Source: Indolivaga capnocytophagoides DSM 22835
GTDB taxonomy: Bacteria > Bacteroidota > Bacteroidia > Bacteroidales > Dysgonomonadaceae
DNA: 64,000 nucleotides
Assembly (NCBI RefSeq): GCF_000426485.1
Contig: NZ_KE384530.1
Span: forward strand, 47,757 to 111,756
Direction: 5' to 3'
The position numbers and the translations under genes were made by a program. Below the pieces are notes generated by a model, which saw only the letters and a program-made list of their open reading frames with translations, did no database searches and was not told where the DNA came from. Shown piece by piece: positions 1-9,871 of the stretch. Numbering within the stretch: the first letter of the stretch is position 1; every line of letters begins with the position of its first letter.

Positions 1-1981
1 TTACAGCTATACCGAATCCGTCCCGATACTCAATATGCAGTCCTGGAGCAAGATCGAGCAACGGGATATTCAACTGTCCGTATAATTTTTTAAGGACAGC
101 TTTTTCCATCTCTCCGTCTTTTGAATCTACCCCGACATAAGTAACCGTGCCTTTACCCAAGCGGTGAGTAATAATAGCAGGGCGTCCTGCATAATAATCG
201 CCTTCGTAAGCAGCCCATGTTTGAGTATCTGTGTCAGGAATTAATATCTCACCCCAGCTTGTCCAGTCGTATCTTTTTCCATCAAAAACGATCTGATCGG
301 GTGTTGAAGGCTGTAACAGATCATAAAAATCTATTTTTGCCCCGATTAAAGAGTAGATAGGCTCTGCAAAAGGAGCTTCCCACAATTGGCCGTTACGGGT
401 TTTGTGTCCTGTACGGCAAGTTAATATCAGGTTTCCTCCTTGTTCTGCATATGTTCTCCATCGTTCCACTAATTCTTTGTCAAGCATTTCGTAAGCAGGA
501 GCAATCATTGTTGTATATTTCGAAAAATCGGTACGTTCGTCAATAAAATCGACAGGAGCACCGAAGTTCTTTAGTGCATCGTAATACTTATCAATGTGTC
601 TTTCTGTATCCCACTCGGTAGTCTGTTTATTTTGTTCCATTTCCCATGAATTTTCATGGTTAAAGAGGATTGCCGTACGGCGTTTTTCGTACGATTCGGG
701 GTTCTTAGCTCCCGTTTTGTATTCCTTACGCAGTTGTTTTATTTCTTTTATAAACTCCGAATATTCCAAACCTCCGGGAGTCGGTGTTACTCCGTCGGGG
801 CCTACTATTCCGTAATGATACAGCTCAGTGCCGTAAATCGGCTGGCGATAGCGGTAAGTACAAGCAAATTTACTGCCGCCCGCAAATACGTGCCACAACC
901 ACAGGCGGACAGCTCCGGGTAGAGGCTGCGAGTTTATCTGTCCCCAGTTTACCTGTCCGGGTTGAAGTTCCATCACACCGTAAACTCCATCGATAGGTCG
1001 GAAAAAGTCATTTGCTTTAGCAATACGTTCCACCGGACCTAACCGATAGCCTTTACGACCGATTCCGTAGTTCTCGCCGAATACCATATAACGGGTGTAT
1101 GAATGAAAATCGAGTTCATCGCTTTTGCGTACATGCCCATCGCTGTATTCAGGTATATAATTGGTTGTAATCCATTGCTGAGGAATAGAGTATTTGCGTA
1201 TAACACGGGTTTGATCGTCAAGAAAACTTGCCATTTCATCCGTAATGAACCGTTTGAAATCAAGTTTCTGGTGAGCATTCATAAACTGCTGTGACATACG
1301 GGGAATATTTACTTCCGAAAAATCGGAATATACCTGACTCCAGAATGCGGTTCCCCATGCTTTATTTAAAGCTCCGATAGTGGTATATCTGTTTTTCAGC
1401 CAGTCTCTGAAACGTTGTTGTGCCACCTGACCGTAATCAGCCGAAACACGGGGTTCGTTGTCAAGCTGCCAGCCTATGATGCGGGTGTCTTTTCCGTAAT
1501 GCTGAGCCAGTTTATCTATTGTTTTCAGTGAATATTCACGAAAAAAAGTATTCGATACCGAAGGATGCTGACGTGAGCCGTGATCCCATTTCGTACCGTC
1601 TTCCCTTTCGATCAGTACTTCGGGGTATTTTCGCACAAGCCATACCGGAGGTGTGGCTGTGGATGTACACATGATTACTTTCAGCCCGTTTTTATCAGCC
1701 AGATCAACAGCTTTATCCAACCATGCAAAATCATATACGCCTTCCGATGGTTCGATTTGAGCCCATGCAAATTCGGCAAAATGCACAAATTCGAAGCCTA
1801 AGTCTTTTATTTGTTTGAAATCCCGTTCCCATTCAGATTGTTCCCAATGTTCGGGATAGTAATATACTCCGACCAAAGACAGGTCTTTGTCGGGGAAAAA
1901 CTGATGGGGATCTCTATCCGATGCTTGCATGAATAAGATGGATGCTATAAATAAGTAAAATAAAACACTTAGTTTTTTCAT
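1..1981 (-). CDS. GH42 beta-galactosidase, 3' part cut by window edge
   Basis: Exported glycosidase expected to remove beta-galactose from galactan side chains of RG-I. My reading of the minus strand from the ATG at 1981 gives 660 codons without a stop, so the C-terminus lies outside the window. A hydrophobic signal peptide (MKKLSVLFYLFIASILF) is followed by the GH42 barrel: GVYYYPEHW near residue 35, the acid/base Glu in LDNEP (E176), and the likely nucleophile Glu in VMELQPG (E338). A trimerisation-type (glutamine-amidotransferase-like) domain follows (TTMIAPAYEML and onward). The start overlaps the stop of the upstream GH106 gene by 4 nt (ATGA), so the two are probably translationally coupled. 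The family call is firm. The substrate is inferred from the neighbours. Confidence 0.88.
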   Translation of the reverse strand, partial: MKKLSVLFYLFIASILFMQASDRDPHQFFPDKDLSLVGVYYYPEHWEQSEWERDFKQIKDLGFEFVHFAEFAWAQIEPSEGVYDFAWLDKAVDLADKNGLKVIMCTSTATPPVWLVRKYPEVLIEREDGTKWDHGSRQHPSVSNTFFREYSLKTIDKLAQHYGKDTRIIGWQLDNEPRVSADYGQVAQQRFRDWLKNRYTTIGALNKAWGTAFWSQVYSDFSEVNIPRMSQQFMNAHQKLDFKRFITDEMASFLDDQTRVIRKYSIPQQWITTNYIPEYSDGHVRKSDELDFHSYTRYMVFGENYGIGRKGYRLGPVERIAKANDFFRPIDGVYGVMELQPGQVNWGQINSQPLPGAVRLWLWHVFAGGSKFACTYRYRQPIYGTELYHYGIVGPDGVTPTPGGLEYSEFIKEIKQLRKEYKTGAKNPESYEKRRTAILFNHENSWEMEQNKQTTEWDTERHIDKYYDALKNFGAPVDFIDERTDFSKYTTMIAPAYEMLDKELVERWRTYAEQGGNLILTCRTGHKTRNGQLWEAPFAEPIYSLIGAKIDFYDLLQPSTPDQIVFDGKRYDWTSWGEILIPDTDTQTWAAYEGDYYAGRPAIITHRLGKGTVTYVGVDSKDGEMEKAVLKKLYGQLNIPLLDLAPGLHIEYRDGFGIAV

Positions 1982-4773
1982 GGTTTGCTGTTTTTAATTT
2001 CTTTGATTACAACAGGACCTAATAATCCCGAAGGTACAGGCTGCCAGGTATCGAAACGTACATCATTGTAAGTGATACTCACAAAATTGATTTCGTTGAA
2101 AATTCGCCAGTTTACACCACGGCGGTCATAGTCCGAAATGCGGTTGGCAGGTAAATTGGTTACTTCTACTTCCAGTGTATTCTTTCCATTTTTCAGATAA
2201 GAACCGATATTGCATTCAAACGGAACGGCAAATAAAGTTGACACTTCTTGTCCGTTGATAAATATACGGGCACTTTCCCGAACGTCTCCCAAAGATATAC
2301 GGTATTCATTTCCGGCTTTCTTTTTCTGGTCAAAAGTTATTTTGTAACGGGCTGTTGCCATATTATTCTTTAGTACAGGATTTGACAGTTCAGTCCATGA
2401 CCCTAAGGCGTTCAGATTAAATGATTCTTTGACTTCGGGTTCGCTTTTCAAAAAATCCATCGTCCAACCCTTAGTTAATGGTGTTTCTGATCCGGTTTCT
2501 TCGAAGTAATTCCATGCAGGAGCATTTACGTCTTCATTGTCGAAAGTCTTTAAGATGATAGACTGTCCCGGTTTCAACTGCATATATACTTCTGTTGTTC
2601 CATTATTCTGTCTGATCGCGGCTTTACCCGAAAGACCTGTCATCGGATCGAAGAACATCGCACTTTTAGCACCGACTGCTATGGGAACCCATTTGTCAAT
2701 AGGCTTGTTTTGGAGCATGGCAAAGAAGTAATGATGTCCGTCTGCATTTTTACGACGGATATAATCACCCCCGAATTCGCTTTTGAATGACTCTTTCGAT
2801 ACATTACATGCTGATAGTAAATCTTCGTAATCAGTACCTGTGACGACTGTTCCTTTGCCTAATTTGGCTTTTTGTACCGAAGCGAAAGACGATACCGATG
2901 GGAATTTATTGATCTGGTTTTTATATTCACTTCTTCGTTGTTCGAGGTTCGCAAACCCGGGAACATCCGCCGGATATTGTCCTGCGAAAACAATGGTTGC
3001 ACCTTGTTCCGCCAGTTTTTCTATTTTTGTTAATGTTTCAAGCGGAATCATCTTTACCGAAGGTAGTATCAGAGCTTTGTAAGTAGTTCCCCCTTCCGTT
3101 TTCAAAAGTCCGTTTTCGACTGTCGTTGTGTTGATAAAATGATCGGAGATATAATCAAGATCGTACCCGTTGTTACGTACGCTTGCCACTATTTCGTAGA
3201 ATTGGGGCAGGCGTTCACGCATTCCGTGAATGGCAAATGTGAGGAACTGTCTATCCTGTTGTTCTTCCCACACATCGTATATGGGGAAATACAGCAGGAA
3301 ATCGTTGTCGGGAGTCCCTTCCTGAAGAAAGGACTGAGCCCGTGTCACATATTGAAAAAATGCCGGGGCATCCCGCCAGATACTATTTGTCGGGGACATA
3401 TCTACGGCTGCATAGAATTTCCATCCGGGCCATGCTGCTTCTTCCGGTGAATAAGTTGATCCGTGAAAATAAACATGGTTGACACCTGATACAAACATCT
3501 GGTCTATTTCGGGTTTACACTGAGACAGTGATGTACGGAAATGTTCGGTCAGCCACGTGAAAGTTTCTGCCGAAGTGTACTTCTTTCCTGCGAGGTGAGC
3601 TCCGGATGAAGCATATTTTAAAGCTGTGGGATCGCCGTCATTTTCCTTACGGATAGAATCTTTTCGAAGTCCCGGTATATCGAAATCGGTAATACCGAAA
3701 GTCTCACATTCGGGAATATCAACCGAAGCATACAAATCGATCAGATTAGCTGGTGAACCATGGGCCTGATTACGGATAGAAACTCCCCGCCGGTTTGCCC
3801 ATTGTTTCCATTGGTCGGTAAAGTTTACTTTAAGAATATCTGCAATTGTTTCTCTGTAATCAGAAACCATTCGGGCTGATGTTTCAGTTGCTCCGTTTTC
3901 TAAGAATTCGGGGAAATAATCCTGTAGTTTATATCCTCTGCGGCTTTCGAATTCCTCTAAGAAAGCGGGAGTCCAATTGCCCCCATATACTTCGTAAGAG
4001 TCGTTGAAGAACGTGTGTGGATACTTTGTATTAGTGGCAGTGAACGCTTTGTCGAATTTATCGAAATATCGTCCGACTGATCCTTTATCGAGGTGGTTCA
4101 TCACATATCCTTGTCCCCCGGGTGCGGCACGTTTTACCTTCTGTAGTGTTTTACCTACAAATAAAGCAATTACCAGCCAGTTTTGTCCTTTCGGAGCAGT
4201 CCAGTTCAAGGTTCCGTCTGATAATACATTCGCCGTAATGTCTAAACGTTGTTTTTTATCGCCGCTATAAGCCATTACTTTGCTGATATAGGCTATCTTC
4301 GATTGATTTTCTTCTGCAACTGTTATTTGTTCGTTCAGTTTATTTCCACCGTCAACTTTGTATTCCTGAAAGATGGATTTGGTCGCCGCATCCTCAATGG
4401 TTACTTCGGGTCCGCCGAAAGGCCATCCCGTGCCCATACTCATATCCACAGACATGCCAAGACGTTGGGCTTCCGATTCGGTAAAAGCCAGCATCTTCAT
4501 CCATTTCGGAGTCAGATAATCTATATAATTGGATTCTTGACCTTTTACCCCATATATAGGGGTTATTTCCACCCCTCCCAATCCGGCTTTACTCATGGCT
4601 TCCAGATTGTAGGTCAGTCCTTTTTCGTTTACGGCACTGCCCATCCACCACCAACGTGTCCAGGGTTTGGATTCTATTGTTACCTGCGGCCAGTCTGTAT
4701 TTTTGACAGATTGCGGAAATACCGAAAGATTAGCAGCTAATAATGCTGTAAATATGATTGTTTTTCTTTTCAC
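1978..4773 (-). CDS. GH106 alpha-L-rhamnosidase
   Basis: Periplasmic or surface enzyme of 931 aa that releases L-rhamnose from rhamnogalacturonan oligosaccharides. A signal peptide (MKRKTIIFTALLAANLSVFPQ) is followed by features typical of GH106: the KPWTRWWWMGSAVN segment near residue 40, GLGGVEITPIYG near 65, and DMSMGTGWPFGGPE near 110. A C-terminal beta-sandwich (ARIFINGQEVSTLFAVPFE) resembles a galactose-binding-like domain. The length is normal for the family. It lies between GH2 (100 nt upstream) and GH42 (4-nt overlap) on the same strand, and a GGTC-hairpin repeat fills the GH2-GH106 gap. In RG-I degradation GH106 supplies the rhamnose handled by the rha genes at the right of the window. 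Catalytic residues were not assigned. Confidence 0.92.
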   Translation of the reverse strand: MKRKTIIFTALLAANLSVFPQSVKNTDWPQVTIESKPWTRWWWMGSAVNEKGLTYNLEAMSKAGLGGVEITPIYGVKGQESNYIDYLTPKWMKMLAFTESEAQRLGMSVDMSMGTGWPFGGPEVTIEDAATKSIFQEYKVDGGNKLNEQITVAEENQSKIAYISKVMAYSGDKKQRLDITANVLSDGTLNWTAPKGQNWLVIALFVGKTLQKVKRAAPGGQGYVMNHLDKGSVGRYFDKFDKAFTATNTKYPHTFFNDSYEVYGGNWTPAFLEEFESRRGYKLQDYFPEFLENGATETSARMVSDYRETIADILKVNFTDQWKQWANRRGVSIRNQAHGSPANLIDLYASVDIPECETFGITDFDIPGLRKDSIRKENDGDPTALKYASSGAHLAGKKYTSAETFTWLTEHFRTSLSQCKPEIDQMFVSGVNHVYFHGSTYSPEEAAWPGWKFYAAVDMSPTNSIWRDAPAFFQYVTRAQSFLQEGTPDNDFLLYFPIYDVWEEQQDRQFLTFAIHGMRERLPQFYEIVASVRNNGYDLDYISDHFINTTTVENGLLKTEGGTTYKALILPSVKMIPLETLTKIEKLAEQGATIVFAGQYPADVPGFANLEQRRSEYKNQINKFPSVSSFASVQKAKLGKGTVVTGTDYEDLLSACNVSKESFKSEFGGDYIRRKNADGHHYFFAMLQNKPIDKWVPIAVGAKSAMFFDPMTGLSGKAAIRQNNGTTEVYMQLKPGQSIILKTFDNEDVNAPAWNYFEETGSETPLTKGWTMDFLKSEPEVKESFNLNALGSWTELSNPVLKNNMATARYKITFDQKKKAGNEYRISLGDVRESARIFINGQEVSTLFAVPFECNIGSYLKNGKNTLEVEVTNLPANRISDYDRRGVNWRIFNEINFVSITYNDVRFDTWQPVPSGLLGPVVIKEIKNSKP

Positions 4774-4786
4774 GGTGTATACTTTA

Positions 4787-4876
4787 GGTAAAAGAAAGTA
4801 TTTAATAATATACTCTTATATTAAACAATCTTTGGCTATTATACTTACCAAAGCTATAAATAGGTCTGAGACCTTA
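4787..4876 (+). repeat. GGTC-hairpin repeat, full copy, forward
   Basis: Full copy of the dispersed repeat. It begins with an AAAGTATTTAAT box, passes through TTGGCTATTATACTTACCAAAG and ends in the hairpin AGGTC-TGA-GACCT (4862-4874) plus TTA. It fills most of the GH2-GH106 gap, and the terminal TTA is the TAA stop of the GH2 gene on the minus strand. Confidence 0.85.
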
Positions 4877-7765
4877 CAATACTTTATTCTTCAATTCGTC
4901 CGGAGCATCTTTTGTATTGATGTTCAGACGTTCTCCTTCTTTTTTGAATAAATCTTCAATTACTGATATATTCAGAGTCTGTTCCGGATTGAACTTATGA
5001 GAATTCATATATTGAACAATAGAATAATAGAGTTGACGGGCAACAGGCCTGTTTTGTAAATCGGAACGAAGATCAGCACTGCAAACAACGATCTTACCGT
5101 TGCCGACTTTCGCTTCAAAGAGCATACCTAGTTTACGGTTGATAAACCAAGTGTCGATTGTTTGTACAATCGGTTGGAACGATGCCGGGAAATTATTCAT
5201 TTCCATTGTTTGGGCTTTATAGATCAATTCCCACCATTGTACGTTTGTATATGTGTCGGTAGGGAAATCTTCCAGTATCGGATGATAGTTATTAACCAGC
5301 GTACCTACCGTATGAGGTGGGCGCATCTTGAACCACGATGTATTCCAGAATGCAGGAGTAAGGTATTGTACAACGTCTTTGCCCTGCTCTATTTTTCCGG
5401 CAGTCAACAGTAATACTTTACCTCCGTTATTTAATGTGCTTTGAGCCTGATCATCCAGTTTATCGGTAATGTAAATGCCGGAAGTGTTTACTTCGGGTAA
5501 TGTCTGTGGATATACCCAGAAGTCCCAGTTGTTTGAGACATCGGAACATGCAAACGATACTTCAAGATTCAGTTTCTGAGCCTTATCGAATGTATTCAAC
5601 GGCAAATTGATTGTGCCTAGCTGCTGACAATTGCCGATGGTGATGTCTTTAGCTGCAAGTTGTCCTTTCGCTAATATTTTTCCGTAAGCATCCGTTACTT
5701 TCCAGTCGGTAGGCTGTTGTTTAAGTTCTTTTTCACCGAAGTTTGCTGCTTCTATGTTTGCCGTCATTGTTTCGTTGTTTGTGAAAACAAATTTATCCAT
5801 GCGGGACAATAGTACCGTAGGCGCACAAAAACGGCGGAACTCCCAAGCGTTGATATATCCTTTTTCTTCCCAGAAGGCATTCAATACACCAACCAGAGCT
5901 GTACCTTGTCCCGAATAATCATTCAAACTCAATAACTGGAATCCTGCATAATCCGGTGTACGGAGCGTTTTTTCTATTTCGTGTTTATAGCATAAAGCCT
6001 GTAACTTGCCTGACGCCTGAAGAAACTCAGCCGAAAGGTCTCCCATATTGCGGTCTTTGAGGTCTTCACGGAAAAGTTCGAAGTTGCGGGCACGCATAAC
6101 ACCTGTATATTTCTTTATTTCGGTAAAATCGGGAAAGACACACCATTGACCTGTTTCGTGCGATACGTAAGGCTGCTTAACGGTATCGATGCGGGCACGG
6201 TAATCAGAATTAGATTCAGGCATCTGTTCCCAAGCCAACCCACGAGCTCCCGCTTTTACGTGAAACTCATTTCGGGGCTGCCAAGCCCAACTGTTTCCTA
6301 CTGATGCCCCAGTATATACACGGCGCGAGTCGGTTGCTTTCCAATAGTCGACAAATTTACTTACCCAAGCCACCCAGCGTCCACGGGGTTCGTTTCCGAT
6401 TGCAAACATGCAGAATGACGGATAGTTGCCGTACTCTTTTACGATACGCTTACTTTCTTCCCACAGATAATCGTCTACGGGGCGGCCATCTCCCAAAGAT
6501 GATCCGTGATTTGGCCAGCTAGGCCCTTCGGGCTGCAGATAAAAACCTACCAAGTCGGCAGCTTTGAATGCTGCTTCGGGAGGACAAAACGAGTGAAAAC
6601 GCATATGATTCAATCCGAAATCTTTGCAAATACGGAAAACACGTTCCCACGAAGCTACATCCATAGGTGCATATCCGGTAAGAGGGAATACGCAGTTTTC
6701 GACAGTTCCACGGAGTACAGTTTTTTGTCCGTTTACATAGAAGTATTTACCCTTGATGGAAAAATCCCTCATTCCGAACTGAACTTCACGGATATCAGTC
6801 TTCTTTCCGGTGTTTAGTGTTACTTTCAGTTTATATAGGTTCGGGTGGAATTCATTCCATGTCAGCATATCATTACCCATCGGTAATTCTATTTCAACAG
6901 GAGTTTGGTTTCCTTTAGCTGAAAATTGAACTGTAAGGGGTGTTACTGTATGTTTGAGTTCTCCGTTGAAACTTTGGGCTTCGAGTGTTATTGTTCCTGA
7001 TGATTTTCCTTCTATATTTAATTTAACCAAAGCTTTTCTGGCTTGTACATCAGGGTATATTTGTACATCTTCGATAAAAGTTTGAGGTATTGCTTGCAGT
7101 TCCAGTCGTCCTACTACACCATTCCAGTTACCCTGTGTCTGATCGGTTATACTGTGGGAGTCTTTGCCTACATCAATATCTTTTGTACGGTTGTCGATAC
7201 GGAGTGATATTGTATTTTTTCCTTTTTTCAGATAACGGCTGATTTCGAAAATATGAGGTACACACAGCGAATTCTGCATACCTATTTCCTTGTCATTGAT
7301 CCATACACGGGTTTCGGTATGAGGACGTTCCAGAAATAACTGGATCAGATCGCCGTTCCACGATGCGGGCACTTCTATATCGGTTTGATACCATGCCACC
7401 CCAACGTAATATTTTACGGGTGTCAGCCAAAACGGTAATTTAAGATTGTCTTGTTTCCTGAATTTTTCCAAACGGGGATTATAGAAAAACGAACTGTCAT
7501 AAATACTTGCAGTCCATTCTGTATGAAGAGTTACATCATCACCTTTGTAATTTTCGGTCATCGAACCCGGAAGAGTTATTTTATCGGGCAGTTTTTTTGA
7601 AAACCAGCGTTCCTGTACTCCGGTATCCTTGCGGTCGGTATCGAATCTCCATATTCCTTTCAGATCGATTGTCTTGTTGGTCTGCGCACCGGTCATAGAA
7701 ATGCCCGTCAGGGAAAAAAACACAAACAGATAGAATTTAAATAATCGCTGTGGTAAAAAATTCAT
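4874..7765 (-). CDS. GH2 family glycoside hydrolase (beta-galactosidase or beta-glucuronidase type)
   Basis: 963 aa with a signal peptide (ISMTGAQ cleavage region). The N-terminal sugar-binding jelly roll (IDLKGIWRFDTDRKD, LFLERPHTETRVWIND) and immunoglobulin-like domain precede a TIM barrel. The acid/base Glu is in AIGNEPRG (E459) and the likely nucleophile is in SHETGQW (E537). About 250 further residues follow. Members of this family in pectin PULs remove galactose, galacturonic or glucuronic acid side groups, and the exact sugar cannot be read from the sequence. It is the first gene of the GH2-GH106-GH42 minus-strand unit. Its TAA stop (4874-4876) is made by the last three bases of the repeat copy at 4787-4876. 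Confidence 0.9.
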   Translation of the reverse strand: MNFLPQRLFKFYLFVFFSLTGISMTGAQTNKTIDLKGIWRFDTDRKDTGVQERWFSKKLPDKITLPGSMTENYKGDDVTLHTEWTASIYDSSFFYNPRLEKFRKQDNLKLPFWLTPVKYYVGVAWYQTDIEVPASWNGDLIQLFLERPHTETRVWINDKEIGMQNSLCVPHIFEISRYLKKGKNTISLRIDNRTKDIDVGKDSHSITDQTQGNWNGVVGRLELQAIPQTFIEDVQIYPDVQARKALVKLNIEGKSSGTITLEAQSFNGELKHTVTPLTVQFSAKGNQTPVEIELPMGNDMLTWNEFHPNLYKLKVTLNTGKKTDIREVQFGMRDFSIKGKYFYVNGQKTVLRGTVENCVFPLTGYAPMDVASWERVFRICKDFGLNHMRFHSFCPPEAAFKAADLVGFYLQPEGPSWPNHGSSLGDGRPVDDYLWEESKRIVKEYGNYPSFCMFAIGNEPRGRWVAWVSKFVDYWKATDSRRVYTGASVGNSWAWQPRNEFHVKAGARGLAWEQMPESNSDYRARIDTVKQPYVSHETGQWCVFPDFTEIKKYTGVMRARNFELFREDLKDRNMGDLSAEFLQASGKLQALCYKHEIEKTLRTPDYAGFQLLSLNDYSGQGTALVGVLNAFWEEKGYINAWEFRRFCAPTVLLSRMDKFVFTNNETMTANIEAANFGEKELKQQPTDWKVTDAYGKILAKGQLAAKDITIGNCQQLGTINLPLNTFDKAQKLNLEVSFACSDVSNNWDFWVYPQTLPEVNTSGIYITDKLDDQAQSTLNNGGKVLLLTAGKIEQGKDVVQYLTPAFWNTSWFKMRPPHTVGTLVNNYHPILEDFPTDTYTNVQWWELIYKAQTMEMNNFPASFQPIVQTIDTWFINRKLGMLFEAKVGNGKIVVCSADLRSDLQNRPVARQLYYSIVQYMNSHKFNPEQTLNISVIEDLFKKEGERLNINTKDAPDELKNKVL

Positions 7766-8151
7766 GGTTAATCAGGGTTTAGAGTAAAATAACGGAAAAT
7801 TGCCCTTTTCGACAGAACAATTTATTTCATGTTACAAAAATATCAAAGGTAGTCATAACAAAACATGTAATTTCATTCAAAAACCTATACAATCTGACCT
7901 TTTGACGGGGGTAAACTCGTTTTTTACCGATTGGGTAGGGTACATTAAGTAACGGCAAGTATTTAAACAGGCTCTTAATGATACATTTCAGTTTATAACA
8001 GACATTGGCTGTTTTATTTGCCAAAGTAATAAAATAGGTCTGTGACCTTATATTGCATGTTATTGTATTATATGACATGGATAGTAAATGTAACTTATCT
8101 ATTTTTGTATTATCGCATAAAAGATATCGTATCAATAGAAAAAATCTAAAT
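7766..8151. other. Divergent promoter region between GH2 and CE12-GH43
   Basis: No gene is visible. On the minus strand, TACCTTTG (7851-7844) matches the Bacteroidetes -7 box TAnnTTTG about 80 nt before the GH2 start, without a clear -33 TTTG. On the plus strand, TATTTTTG (8100-8107) matches the same box 45 nt before the CE12-GH43 start. A repeat copy (7946-8050) lies between them. Both promoter calls rest on consensus matching only. Confidence 0.4.
7946..8050 (+). repeat. GGTC-hairpin repeat, full copy, forward
   Basis: It starts TAAGTAACGGCAAGTATTTA, contains TTGGCTGTTTTATTTGCCAA, and ends AATAGGTCTGTGACCTTA with the stem AGGTC/GACCT (8036-8048). It lies upstream of the CE12-GH43 gene and upstream of that gene's probable -7 box. 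Confidence 0.85.
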
Positions 8152-9780
8152 ATGAAAAAAATACTACTATTTTCTCTCATGCTTTTGTTAGCATACAGTT
8201 TTACGACAGTAGAACCTAAAGTGACGATTTTTATAGCCGGAGATTCTACTGCTCAATCTTATAAAGAAGAAAAGGACGGTCTGATAAAAGGCTGGGGACA
8301 AATGCTGGGTAAATTTCTGACGGATGACGTAAAAGTTGTCAATCATGCGATGGGCGGACGGAGTACCAAAACCTTTATATCGGAGGGAAGATGGGATAAA
8401 CTGCTATCGGAAGTTTCGCCGGGTGATTATGTCTTTATACAGTTTGGACATAACGATGCTTCTACCCGTCCCGAAAGACATGCTTCGTATGGCGATTATC
8501 GGAAGAACCTCGTAAAATTTATAGAGGATGTACGCGCTAAGAAAGCTAATCCGGTATTGCTTACATCTGTGGTAATGCGAACATTCGATAAAAACGGAAA
8601 TCTGGTGGATGATCGCTTAAAAGGTTATCCGGTTATAACCCGTCAGGTTGCGAAAGAATATAATGTACCGATGATTGATGTCAACCTGAAGACACGTGAT
8701 TTTATAACTATGCTGGGAGATTCAGCATCTATTCCTTATTATCGCTGGGTGGATCCGGGTGTTGACCATGCAAAACCCGAAGGACTGAAAGACGATACTC
8801 ATATGATGGAAAAGGGTGCTACTCAGGTTGCCAGTTTCGTTGCTGAGGGAATAAAAGATCTGGACTTAAAAGGTTTGAGTGAATATGTGAAATTAGATGC
8901 TGCGAAAAAGTCAGAAAATGATGTGTATTTATTTTCGTATTTTAAAGGTAATGGAGATGGACTGCATTTAGCTTATAGTCTGGATGGTTTAAAATGGGAA
9001 AGTCTGAACAATGATTCAGTCTATCTGAAACCTGTATTAGGAAAAGATAATTTGATGCGCGATCCGAGTATTGTTCAGGATGATAACGGCATTTTCCATA
9101 TGGTTTGGACTACCGGATGGTGGGATCAGGGAGTAGGTTATGCTTCATCAAAGGACTTGATTCACTGGTCTGAGCAACAAAATATTCCTGTAATGGAAAA
9201 GTTTACAGGAACCCGTAATACATGGGCTCCTGAATTGTTCTATGATAAGAAGGACAAGACCTTTTATATTTTCTGGGCGTCTACTATTCCCGGAGCATAT
9301 CCCGAAGTAGAAACAACACCTAACGAAAAAGGGTTGAATCACCGTCAATATTACGTTACCACCAAAGATTTCAAAACATTCAGCGATACCAAGTTATTCT
9401 TTGATGGCGGGTTCAGTGTAATTGATGGTGCTGTCCTGCAAAAAGATAGCAAATATTACTTGTTTGTAAAGGATGAAACCTCTGTTCCGACCGAAAAGAA
9501 CATCCGCCTGACATCGGGAGACAAGCCTTTTGATTTTCCGACAAAAGTTACAGCTCCCATTTCGGAAAACTGGGTGGAAGGGCCTGCTCCTTTACAGGTC
9601 GGAGATTATGTGTATGTCTATTTCGATAAATACCGAAGTAAGAAATACGGAGCGATCCGATCTAAAGATATGATCAACTGGGAAGATGTATCGGATCTGA
9701 TTTCATTTCCAGCCGGAACAAGGCATGGTACAGCATTTCCTGTATCTCGTGATATATTGGAGAATTTGAGGAAGAGGTAG
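8152..9780 (+). CDS. CE12 acetylesterase fused to GH43-like domain
   Basis: 542 aa from the ATG at 8152, chosen because it opens a signal peptide (MKKILLFSLMLLLAYSF). Residues about 24-240 are an SGNH esterase of the CE12 rhamnogalacturonan acetylesterase type: IFIAGDSTAQ with Ser32, NHAMGGRSTKTF, QFGHND and DDTHMMEKGA with the Asp/His pair. Residues about 255-540 form a five-bladed propeller of GH43 type showing all three acid positions: RDPSI, WAPELF and VEGPAPL. One polypeptide could therefore deacetylate the RG-I backbone and cut an arabinosyl or galactosyl side chain. It is convergent with the HTCS gene. The specificity of the GH43-like half is unknown. Confidence 0.85.
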   Translation: MKKILLFSLMLLLAYSFTTVEPKVTIFIAGDSTAQSYKEEKDGLIKGWGQMLGKFLTDDVKVVNHAMGGRSTKTFISEGRWDKLLSEVSPGDYVFIQFGHNDASTRPERHASYGDYRKNLVKFIEDVRAKKANPVLLTSVVMRTFDKNGNLVDDRLKGYPVITRQVAKEYNVPMIDVNLKTRDFITMLGDSASIPYYRWVDPGVDHAKPEGLKDDTHMMEKGATQVASFVAEGIKDLDLKGLSEYVKLDAAKKSENDVYLFSYFKGNGDGLHLAYSLDGLKWESLNNDSVYLKPVLGKDNLMRDPSIVQDDNGIFHMVWTTGWWDQGVGYASSKDLIHWSEQQNIPVMEKFTGTRNTWAPELFYDKKDKTFYIFWASTIPGAYPEVETTPNEKGLNHRQYYVTTKDFKTFSDTKLFFDGGFSVIDGAVLQKDSKYYLFVKDETSVPTEKNIRLTSGDKPFDFPTKVTAPISENWVEGPAPLQVGDYVYVYFDKYRSKKYGAIRSKDMINWEDVSDLISFPAGTRHGTAFPVSRDILENLRKR

Positions 9781-9794
9781 GGGCTTGTCTGTAC

Positions 9795-9871
9795 TAAGTA
9801 ACTTAATGATAAGTTATAAAAGACTCAGCCTGTAATACTTGCCAAAGCAATTAAAAGGTCTGCAACCTCTA
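9795..9871 (+). repeat. GGTC-hairpin repeat between convergent genes, forward
   Basis: Copy with TAAGTAACTTAATGATAAG at the left and CTTGCCAAAGCAATTAAAAGGTC at the right (split here by description: CTTGCCAAAG, then AAAGGTC). Its hairpin arm has decayed (AGGTC-TGC-AACCT, 9856-9868). It ends directly at the TAG stop of the HTCS gene. It occupies the 88-nt gap between two convergent genes. Confidence 0.75.

Noticed and set aside
4249..4740. 163-codon open frame on the plus strand inside the GH106 gene
   Set aside because: It lies antisense within a clear GH106 coding sequence, has no recognisable domain and no independent start region.
8053..8151. Upstream in-frame start of the CE12-GH43 gene
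   Set aside because: The added residues are encoded partly by repeat-adjacent DNA, and the start at 8152 opens a proper signal peptide.
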